Source of the DNA: Sphingobacteriales bacterium
Lineage (GTDB): Bacteria > Bacteroidota > Bacteroidia > Chitinophagales > JADIYW01
Assembly (NCBI GenBank): GCA_016699615.1
Contig: CP064984.1
Coordinates: 1,674,001-1,738,000 of the forward strand
DNA: 64,000 nucleotides
Reading direction: 5' to 3'
Shown one piece after another: positions 25,012 through 33,099 of the stretch (positions are counted from its first letter, which is position 1; the number at the start of each line of letters is the position of its first letter). Under the pieces are notes generated by a model, which was not told the DNA's origin, made no database searches, and saw only the letters and a program-made list of their open reading frames with translations. The translations under genes and the position numbers were made by a program.

Positions 25012-27783
25012 CTATTTCTTTAATTTCGATTTTAAATATTTTGCTGTAATGCTTTCTTTCGCATTTACAATATCATCAGTTACACCTTGAAAAATTAATT
25101 TGCCACCTTCTGCGCCACCTTTTGGGCCTAAGTCTATCAGCCAATCTGCACATTTTATCACATCTACATTGTGTTCTATTACTATGATGCTATGCCCATT
25201 ATCAATTAATGCATTAAACGCAGCCATTAGTTTGTGAATATCATGAAAATGCAATCCTGTTGTTGGCTCATCAAAAATAAATAAGATATTGCCTTTGTTG
25301 TTTCCTCTTCCTAAAAACGATGCCAATTTTACGCGCTGTGCTTCGCCACCAGAAAGTGTAGATGAACTTTGTCCTAATTGAATATAACCTAAGCCAACAT
25401 CTTGTAATGGTTTTATTTTGTTTATAATATCTTTGTTGTGCTCAAAAAATTCCATTGCAGTATCTACACTCATACTCAAAATTTCTGCAATGTTTTTGTC
25501 TTTATAAGTCACTTCTAATATTTCTGATTTGAATCTTGTGCCGTTGCATGACTCACATTTTAAATGCACATCTGCCAAGAATTGCATTTCAATAACTTGT
25601 TCGCCTTCACCTTCACAAGCATCGCATCTTCCACCATCTACATTAAATGAAAAATGCTTTGGTTGGTAGCCGCGTATTTTAGATAAGTTTTGCTTGCTAT
25701 ACAAATCTCTGATGGCATCATAGGCTTTGATATATGTAATTGGATTAGAACGTGAACTTCTTCCAATAGGATTTTGGTCTATAAATTCTATTTGAGTCAG
25801 GTTGTTTTTATAGCCAGAAACTGATTTGTACAAGCCACCTTTAGTTGGCAAATTTTCTACTAAAGATTTTAGTGCTGGATAAATTACATGTTTTATTAGC
25901 GTTGTTTTTCCTGAGCCACTTACGCCAGTTACTGCAGTAATAGCTTGCAAAGGAATCTTTATATCAATATTTTTGATATTGTGATGGTATATTCCTTTAA
26001 ACTCAATATAGTTAATTGCCTTTCTTCTTGTTTTTGGTAATTCAATATTTAATTCATGGTTCAAATATTTTGCAGTAAGACTTTTTTTATCTTTTATAAT
26101 TTTATCATAACTGCCTGCAAAAATAATTTCTCCACCAAGATAGCCAGCAAATGGACCAACATCGACAATATAATCTGCCTGATGCATAATTTCTTCTTCA
26201 TGCTCAACCACAATTACTGTATTGCCTAAGTCTCTTAGATATTTTAAAATATTGATTAATTTACTTGAATCATGTGGATGCAAACCAACACTTGGCTCAT
26301 CTAAAATATACAAAGAATCTGTTAGGTTACTGCCCAAACTTCTTGTCAAGTTGATGCGTTGAGCTTCGCCACCAGAAAGTGTATTGCTAAATCTATTTAA
26401 TGTGAGATATTCCAATCCAACATCAGTCATAAATTGCAATCTATTTTTTATTTCAATTAAAATTCGTTTTGCAATAATTGCTTCTTTCGTATTTAGTTCT
26501 AAATTATCAAAAAAATATTTTAGTTCACGAATAGATAAGCTCAGTAATTCTCCAATATCTTTTCGTTGAATTTTTACATAGTTGGTATCTGGTCTTAGTC
26601 TGCTTCCATGGCATGATGTGCATGTAGCACGTCCTCTGTATTTTGATAATAATACTCTGTATTGTATTTTGTAAGTTTGATTTTCAATATCTTTGAAAAA
26701 ATCACTGATGCCCATAAATCCATTGCCACCATTCCAAAGTAAATTGTATTGTTCTTTATCTAATTCGATGATTGGTCTGTGAATAGGAAAATTATAAGCT
26801 GAACTTCCTTTGATGAATTGTTTTTTCCAAGGTTTGAAATTGTCAGATTTCCAACAGACTACTGCATCTTCGTAGAATGATAGTGTTTTGTCTGGAATTA
26901 CCAAATCATGGTCGATGCCTAAGATAGTACCAAAGCCTTCACATGTTGGACAAGCACCATATGGTGAATTAAAATTAAAGAAACTTACAGATGGGATTTC
27001 AAATTGAATACCATCTGAATCAAAAGAATTTGAAAAGTGTTTTTGTTCAATGCTAGGAACATCAATTGTACAATTTCCATTTCCAATACTAAATGCAAAT
27101 TGCACTGAGTCTGCAATTCTATGCAAATTATCTTCTGAGCTATCTGCTGTTAATCTATCTATAATTGTATATGTATTTTGTGTTGCATCTAAAGTATCAA
27201 TATCATCAATAGATACAACATCATTGTTGATGTATAGCCTTTGTATTCTTTCAGATCTTAGGTTAGTTATTGTGTTTTGGTTGATGTTTTTTATTGGCGC
27301 AAGTATCTGTATTTTTTGTTCAGATGGCAATGTTTTTATATAATTAATAACATCATCTACATCATGTTTTATAACTTCATTGCCTGTGATAGGTGAGTAG
27401 GTTCTTCCAATTTTTGCATACAATAGTTTTAGGTAATCATATATTTCTGTAAGTGTGCCTACAGTACTTCTAGTTGTGCCTGTTGTTGTTTTTTGTTCAA
27501 TAGCAATTGCTGGTGATAAGCCTTTGATGTAGTCTACATCTGGCTTGTCCATACGCGCCATAAATTGTCTAGCATAAGAAGATAATGACTCAACATATCT
27601 TCTTTGACCTTCTGCATAGATAGTATCGATAGTTAGAGACGATTTACCACTTCCGCTCACACCTGTAATTACAATTAATTTGTTTCTTGGAATTTCAACA
27701 TCTATATTTTTGAGGTTGTGCATGCGTGCACCTTTTACAATTATGCGCTGCAATTCATTAGGTTTAGTTAATTTTTGTTGCAT
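25012..27783 (-). CDS. uvrA: Excinuclease ABC subunit A
   Basis: DNA damage sensor of nucleotide excision repair, about 923 residues. Two ABC modules are visible: Walker A GVSGSGKSSLTIDT and GVSGSGKTTLIKHV, and two LSGGEAQR signatures. Zinc-finger cysteines occur as CPTCEGFG, CTSCHGSR and CDACEGEGE...CESCNGTR. I took ATG 27783 and not the upstream TTG at 27792, because MQQKLTKPNELQRIIVKGAR is the normal start. The TAG stop (25012-25014) falls at the usual C-terminus. Confidence 0.97.
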   Translation of the reverse strand: MQQKLTKPNELQRIIVKGARMHNLKNIDVEIPRNKLIVITGVSGSGKSSLTIDTIYAEGQRRYVESLSSYARQFMARMDKPDVDYIKGLSPAIAIEQKTTTGTTRSTVGTLTEIYDYLKLLYAKIGRTYSPITGNEVIKHDVDDVINYIKTLPSEQKIQILAPIKNINQNTITNLRSERIQRLYINNDVVSIDDIDTLDATQNTYTIIDRLTADSSEDNLHRIADSVQFAFSIGNGNCTIDVPSIEQKHFSNSFDSDGIQFEIPSVSFFNFNSPYGACPTCEGFGTILGIDHDLVIPDKTLSFYEDAVVCWKSDNFKPWKKQFIKGSSAYNFPIHRPIIELDKEQYNLLWNGGNGFMGISDFFKDIENQTYKIQYRVLLSKYRGRATCTSCHGSRLRPDTNYVKIQRKDIGELLSLSIRELKYFFDNLELNTKEAIIAKRILIEIKNRLQFMTDVGLEYLTLNRFSNTLSGGEAQRINLTRSLGSNLTDSLYILDEPSVGLHPHDSSKLINILKYLRDLGNTVIVVEHEEEIMHQADYIVDVGPFAGYLGGEIIFAGSYDKIIKDKKSLTAKYLNHELNIELPKTRRKAINYIEFKGIYHHNIKNIDIKIPLQAITAVTGVSGSGKTTLIKHVIYPALKSLVENLPTKGGLYKSVSGYKNNLTQIEFIDQNPIGRSSRSNPITYIKAYDAIRDLYSKQNLSKIRGYQPKHFSFNVDGGRCDACEGEGEQVIEMQFLADVHLKCESCNGTRFKSEILEVTYKDKNIAEILSMSVDTAMEFFEHNKDIINKIKPLQDVGLGYIQLGQSSSTLSGGEAQRVKLASFLGRGNNKGNILFIFDEPTTGLHFHDIHKLMAAFNALIDNGHSIIVIEHNVDVIKCADWLIDLGPKGGAEGGKLIFQGVTDDIVNAKESITAKYLKSKLKK

Positions 27784-27923
27784 CTTGTGCAATTTAATAA
27801 TTATTTAGGTTAATGAATGTTAAACAATTTACAACTATAAAATAGATTTAATAAAATTGGAAAATAAAAAAATATACAATATCGAAAAGAACTTTTACAT
27901 AATCAGATTTAAATTAAAACATT

Positions 27924-28505
27924 ATGAAAGAAGTATCTTTTTCAGACGAGCAACTCATACAGCTATACGTTCTTGGCAATAAAAATGCAATAAGTATTTT
28001 ATATAATAGATACTCTAAAAAAGTAATATTGTATATATATTTTAAGATAAGAGATAGACAACAAGCGGAAGATATTTTTCATGAATCATTTATTAAAATG
28101 GTTAAATATATTGATGAAGGAAAATATATTAATAATGGAAAGATGTATAATTTATTAATTAGAATTTCGAGAAATACATGTATTGACTACATTAGGTCTA
28201 AAAATATCAAACCAATAATTGTAGATATAGAAGTTGCCAAAGGATTAAAGTATGAAATTAATGATATAAATATTTCAGAGATAAACAGAAATGAAATATT
28301 TGTTGAAAGAGTAATTAGGTTATTAGATTTGTTGCCAAAAGATGAAAGAGAAATTGTAATTCTAAAGCATTACGCAGGACTTACATTTAAAGAAATAGCA
28401 GACACATTAGATATGAATATCAATACTGCATTAAGCAGAATGAGAAGCGCCTTGAAAAGATTAAAATATCATGCAGAACAACGTGGACTAGAACCTCCGA
28501 AATAA
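27924..28505 (+). CDS. ECF-type RNA polymerase sigma factor
   Basis: A 193-residue sigma factor. Region 2 includes LYNRYSKKVILYIYFKIRDRQQAEDIFHESF and region 4 LLPKDEREIVILKHYAGLTFKEIADTLDMNINTALSRMRSALKRL. No anti-sigma gene follows; instead there is a bidirectional terminator. Its 140-bp upstream gap, shared with the divergent uvrA, shows no clear -7 box. Target genes cannot be inferred from the window. Confidence 0.92.
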   Translation: MKEVSFSDEQLIQLYVLGNKNAISILYNRYSKKVILYIYFKIRDRQQAEDIFHESFIKMVKYIDEGKYINNGKMYNLLIRISRNTCIDYIRSKNIKPIIVDIEVAKGLKYEINDINISEINRNEIFVERVIRLLDLLPKDEREIVILKHYAGLTFKEIADTLDMNINTALSRMRSALKRLKYHAEQRGLEPPK

Positions 28506-28508
28506 AAT

Positions 28509-28542
28509 AAAAAAAGGATAGCATTAAGCTATCCTTTTTTTT
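28509..28542. terminator. Bidirectional terminator between the sigma factor and pyrophosphatase genes
   Basis: A 7-bp stem GGATAGC (28516-28522) pairs with GCTATCC (28528-28534), with a 5-nt loop, an A run on the left and a T run (28535-28542) on the right. It can end both convergent transcripts. Confidence 0.85.
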
Positions 28543-28561
28543 AATATAAAGTAGTAAAGTA

Positions 28562-31273
28562 TTACTTAGCTTTTACTCTTACAGAAACACGTCTGTTTTG
28601 TGCTCTTCCTTCTGGTGTTGCATTGTCTGCCACTGGATGTTTATCTCCATATCCTTCAGCACTTTCGAATTGAGTGTTGTTGCCACCTAATTCTACTATT
28701 TTAGCTAATACAATTTCAGCTCTTTTTTGTGATAATTCTAAGTTTTTATTTGCATCACCTGTGTTGTCTGTATAGCCACCAATTTTGAACACTGATGCAG
28801 GAAATGCTTTAGAAATTGCTATTAAATTTTTTAATTGTACCATAGATTCTTCAAGAATTTCAGAGCTACCTGTTTTAAATTTTACATTTGTAAAATCAAA
28901 CCAATTGCCTTTTTCCTCATCTATTTTTGCATTTGCATCTGATAAGAATGCTATTAAGTTAGCTTCAGTTGCGCTTTCTCCAGCTTCAATCGTTGTTTGA
29001 TTTGGTAAGTTAAATGCTTTTGATGCACCACTGTTAAAAATCCACTCATCAGCAGTAGCATCATAAGTACCTAAATTCATGTTTTTAGATTTGCAACATG
29101 CCTCATCTTTCTTTTCTTCAGTATAAGTTGTTTGTTTTTTACAACATGCATCTTTATCTCCATTAACATTTAATAATCCACCAATAGTTAAATACGGAGC
29201 AATAACTAAAGAAACGATAGACATTAATTTGATTAAGATATTCATAGATGGTCCTGATGTATCTTTAAATGGATCACCAACAGTATCACCAGTTACCGCA
29301 GCTTTATGTGGCTCTGATTTTTTGTAGAATGTTTCACCATTAATATCTACACCTTTCTCAAATGATTTTTTTGCGTTATCCCAAGCACCACCTGCGTTTG
29401 ATTGAAACATACCCATTAAAACACCAGAAACTGTAACACCAGCTAATACACCACCTAATACTTCTGGACCAAATAAGAACCCAATAACAATTGGTGTAAT
29501 TAATGCGATAGCACCTGGCAACATCATCTCACGAATAGATGCTTCTGTAGAAATAGCTACGCATTTTTCATATTCTGGTTTAGCTTTGTATTCCATAATA
29601 CCTGGAATTTCACGGAACTGGCGACGAACTTCATTCACCATATCCATTGCTGCACGACCTACTGCTGAAATTGCTAATGCTGAGAAAATAAATGGAATCA
29701 TACCACCAATAAACAAACCAGCTAAAACTGGCGCTTTGTAAATATCGATAGCTGAAATGCCAGATACACCAACGAAAGCAGCAAATAATGCTAACGATGT
29801 TAATGCAGCAGAAGCAATAGCAAAACCTTTTCCTGTAGCCGCTGTAGTATTACCTACTGCATCTAAGATATCTGTTCTTCCACGTACTTCTTCTGGTAAT
29901 TGACTCATTTCTGCGATACCACCTGCGTTGTCTGCTATTGGACCAAATGCATCAATTGCTAATTGCATAGCTGTAGTTGCCATCATACCAGCTGCAGCAA
30001 TAGCCACACCATATAAACCAGCACACAAATATGAACCAAAAATACCAGCTGCTAATACGATGATTGGCAATACTGTAGATTCCATTCCAATTGCTAAACC
30101 ACCAATAATGTTAGTAGCATGACCAGTTGAAGATTGACGAACAATTGATAAAACTGGACGTTTGCCCATTGCTGTATAGTATTCTGTAATGATTGACATT
30201 AACGCACCTACTACTAAACCAACCATGATTGCACCAAATACACCCATTGATGTGAATGCGAAACCACGTAATTCCATAGTTTCTGGTAAAATATATTTTA
30301 CTAAGAAGAAAGAAGCAATACCTGTTAATACGATAGAACCCCAGTTTCCTAAATTTAAAGCACCTTGTACGTCACCATTATCATCTTTAACAGAAACAAA
30401 GAAAGTTCCTATCCAAGAGAAGATAATACCTACACCAGCAATTACCATTGGCAATAAGATTGGAGCCATACCACCAAAATTATCTACAGATTTTGTTTCT
30501 TGACCAAGTACCATTGTTGCTAATACAGTAGCTACATAAGAACCAAATAAGTCTGCGCCCATACCAGCAACGTCACCAACGTTGTCACCTACGTTATCTG
30601 CAATAGTAGCTGGATTTCTAACATCATCTTCAGGAATACCTGCTTCTACTTTACCTACTAAGTCAGCACCAACGTCAGCAGCTTTAGTATAAATACCACC
30701 ACCAACACGAGCAAATAAAGCGATAGACTCAGCTCCTAAAGAGAAACCTGTTAATACTTCGATTGCTCTTTTTACATTAATTGGGTCAGCTGCGCCATTA
30801 AATATTACATAAAAAGCAATAAACAAGCCACCTAAGCCAAATACTGCTAAACCTGCAACGCCTAAGCCCATTACTGTACCGCCAGTAAAAGATACTTTTA
30901 ATGCTTGTGCTAAGCTAGTACGTGCTGCTTGTGTTGTACGTACGTTAGCTAAAGTTGCTACTTTCATACCTACATAACCAGCAAATGCTGAGAAAACTGC
31001 ACCAATAATAAATGCTACTGCAATTATTGGAGAAGATTCTTCGCCACCTTTCCAGCCTAAGAATGCTAATAAGATTGCAGCGATAATTCCGAAATAAGTT
31101 AAGATTTTCTATTCTGCTTTTAAGAATGCAATTGCACCATTAGCAATGTATCCTGCTAATTCCTGCATGTTAGCATCACCAGCATCTTGTTTTTTTACCC
31201 AAGCATACTTGATTGCAGTAATTACTAATCCGAAAATTCCTAAGAAAGGAATGACATAAAATAAACTATTCAT
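28562..31273 (-). CDS. hppA: Membrane pyrophosphatase fused to a C-terminal OmpA domain, with an in-frame TAG at codon 55
   Basis: An ion-pumping inner membrane pyrophosphatase. The PPi-binding stretch EDDVRNPATIADNVGDNVGDVAG and the GNTTAATGKGFAI motif are intact; alanine in GNTTAA is typical of K+-dependent types, so it may pump Na+ or H+. After the last membrane segment come a cysteine-rich stretch (DACCKK...EACCKS, about 29080-29160) and an OmpA-like peptidoglycan-binding domain (last ~114 residues, 28565-28906) with the GYTDNTG and GRAQNRRV blocks. The gene starts at ATG 31273, but codon 55 is TAG where family members have tyrosine (RQYK/REYK). The continuous frame after the break can start only at ATG 30967, inside the membrane core. 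Confidence 0.88.
31109..31111 (-). other. In-frame amber codon within hppA
   Basis: Translation from ATG 31273 gives MNSLFYVIPFLGIFG... and FLKAE, then TAG, then KILTYFGII, continuing without break into GYVGMKVATLANVRT. Homology continues on both sides in one frame, so this is a nonsense codon and not a frameshift. A single change from TAT or TAC would create it. Confidence 0.9.
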
Positions 31274-31303
31274 TTGTATAAAATTTTGATTTATAAAGCG
31301 GTG

Positions 31304-31311
31304 CGAAATTA
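31304..31311 (-). promoter_or_regulatory. Probable -7 box (TAATTTCG) of hppA
   Basis: Minus-strand TAATTTCG differs from TAnnTTTG at one base and ends 30 bp before the hppA ATG. The same octamer followed by C occurs for the divergent dnaN at 31443. Confidence 0.4.
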
Positions 31312-31442
31312 CAACAATATTTTTGATTATTTAACTTTTTGAGTTATCTTTTGCTTAAATTCAATTCTGCTCATATTCAATAAATTGTGTATAAATCAGT
31401 ATTTTGTTTATTATTAATCTGTGCTGGATAAAAAAAAATGCT

Positions 31443-31450
31443 TAATTTCG
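31443..31450 (+). promoter_or_regulatory. Probable -7 box (TAATTTCG) of dnaN
   Basis: One mismatch from TAnnTTTG and 19 bp before the dnaN ATG. It mirrors the hppA box across the 196-bp divergent gap (31274-31469), which holds no gene. Confidence 0.4.
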
Positions 31451-31469
31451 CTTAAAATTTAGCTATATT

Positions 31470-32588
31470 ATGAGATTTATTGTTTCGTCTGCTCAGTTGT
31501 TAAAAAATTTACAGAAAATTAGTGGTGTGATTAGTTCGAATACTGTGTTGCCTATTCTTGAAGATTTTTTATTTGACATAAAAAATGGAAAACTATTGGC
31601 AACTGCTACAGATTTGGATACTACTATGAGCGTTGAAATGGAGGTTGATGCTAAAGAAAACTTTAAAATAGCCATTCCAGCAAAGATATTATTAGACAGT
31701 TTAAAGGCATTGCCAGAGCAACCAATTACTATTGCTATAGATGAGCAAACAAATGCTATTGAGATGACTACTGATAATGGTAAATACAAATTATCAGGTG
31801 AAAATAGTTCTGATTTTCCTAAAGAACCAGTGGCTGATGATACTGAACAAATTATAGTTACATCTAGTGTGTTGAGTAATGGTATTCAAAAAACATTGTT
31901 TGCTGTAAGTAGTGATGAGCTTAGAATTGCTATGACTGGTGTTTATTTTCAGTTAGATGAAAATGGAATGATATTAGTTGCTACTGATGCTCATAAATTA
32001 GTTAAGTATAGTAGAAGTGATATTAAAGCTGCCAATGCGAGCACGTTTATTGTGCCTAAAAAAGCATTAAACTTATTAAAATCTATCTTATCTAATAATG
32101 AAACTGAGGTTAATATTCAATATAATAAATCCAATGCATTCTTTAGTTTTGAGAATATTAAATTGATTTGTAGATTGATTGATGCAAAATATCCTGACTA
32201 CAATGCAGTTATTCCGAAGGATAATCCAAATTTATTATCTTTAAATAAAGATGACTTGCATGCGTCATTAAAAAGAACATCTATTTTCTCTAATAAAACA
32301 ACACATCAAGTTGTATTAAAATTGGCTGGCTCAGAAATGAGTGTTTCTGCACAGGATTTAGATTTCTCGAACGAAGCATCTGAAAAATTGGTGTGTGAAT
32401 ATCATGGAAATCCTATGGAAATTGGTTTTAATGCTAAGTTTTTAATTGAAATGTTGGCTACATTAGATATTCAAGATATTGTAATTGAATTGTCTACACC
32501 AAATCGTGCTGGAATTATAAAACCAATGGATAAAACTGAAAACGAAGATTTATTGATGTTGGTAATGCCAGTAATGATAAATAATTAA
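31470..32588 (+). CDS. dnaN: DNA polymerase III subunit beta (sliding clamp)
   Basis: The 372-residue clamp that tethers the replicative polymerase to DNA. Three repeated clamp folds are recognisable; MRFIVSSAQLLKNLQKISGVI at the start, DAHKLVKYSR in the middle and PNRAGIIKPM near the end are typical. No dnaA or recF adjoins it, so this is not an origin-type arrangement. It ends 4 bp before the convergent SPOR gene. Confidence 0.95.
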   Translation: MRFIVSSAQLLKNLQKISGVISSNTVLPILEDFLFDIKNGKLLATATDLDTTMSVEMEVDAKENFKIAIPAKILLDSLKALPEQPITIAIDEQTNAIEMTTDNGKYKLSGENSSDFPKEPVADDTEQIIVTSSVLSNGIQKTLFAVSSDELRIAMTGVYFQLDENGMILVATDAHKLVKYSRSDIKAANASTFIVPKKALNLLKSILSNNETEVNIQYNKSNAFFSFENIKLICRLIDAKYPDYNAVIPKDNPNLLSLNKDDLHASLKRTSIFSNKTTHQVVLKLAGSEMSVSAQDLDFSNEASEKLVCEYHGNPMEIGFNAKFLIEMLATLDIQDIVIELSTPNRAGIIKPMDKTENEDLLMLVMPVMINN

Positions 32589-32592
32589 TCGT

Positions 32593-33006
32593 TTACTTAC
32601 CTGGAGCTTTCCCTTGATTTTCTTCAATCACAAAGCTTGATTGAAAGTGAGGCTTTACTTGTTTTAAGAAATTCTGCGCTTCTTTCGTATTTGCAAATTC
32701 TCCAGCTCTAAGCTTGAAATTTGGTGCTTGATAGCTTACAAATGTTGGTATGCCTGGAAATTTCTTAGAAAATTCTGCTTTTGCATTGAATACAGCATCT
32801 CTGTTGGTAGCTTGAAATACATGTACTCTGATGCTTTTGTCTATTTCTTTCTTTTTATAAGTATATATTTTCTCTAATACATCAATTCTTGGATCTTTAA
32901 AGAATAGAATACTTCCATTTTGGCTAGTACTATCATTTTTAGTGTCTGAAAAAGCAAACTTAAATGCAAGTGTGAAGATTATAGTAAATAGGAATATATT
33001 TTTCAT
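32593..33006 (-). CDS. Secreted SPOR-domain protein
   Basis: A 137-residue protein with a signal peptide (about residues 1-20, FKFAFS) and a C-terminal SPOR-like domain from about residue 58 (IRVHVFQATNRDAVFNAK... and FKLRAGEFANTKEAQNFLKQV). SPOR domains bind denuded peptidoglycan at division sites. Short single-domain versions of this kind are common in Bacteroidota. Confidence 0.75.
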   Translation of the reverse strand: MKNIFLFTIIFTLAFKFAFSDTKNDSTSQNGSILFFKDPRIDVLEKIYTYKKKEIDKSIRVHVFQATNRDAVFNAKAEFSKKFPGIPTFVSYQAPNFKLRAGEFANTKEAQNFLKQVKPHFQSSFVIEENQGKAPGK

Positions 33007-33013
33007 TATGGTA

Positions 33014-33021
33014 CAAAGATA
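33014..33021 (-). promoter_or_regulatory. -7 box (TATCTTTG) 7 bp before the SPOR gene
   Basis: Exact TAnnTTTG on the minus strand, 7 bp before the ATG at 33006. No TTTG at the expected -33 position. Confidence 0.5.
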
Positions 33022-33099
33022 ATTATTTTGGAAATAAATTTAAGTTGATGTTGTGTAATGTATTTTTTATAATAAGAATATCAAATTATGCGCCAAAAG

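Noticed and set aside
31470..32588. Replication origin beside dnaN
   Set aside because: No dnaA, recF or DnaA-box cluster was seen in the flanking gaps; in this phylum dnaN is often away from the origin.
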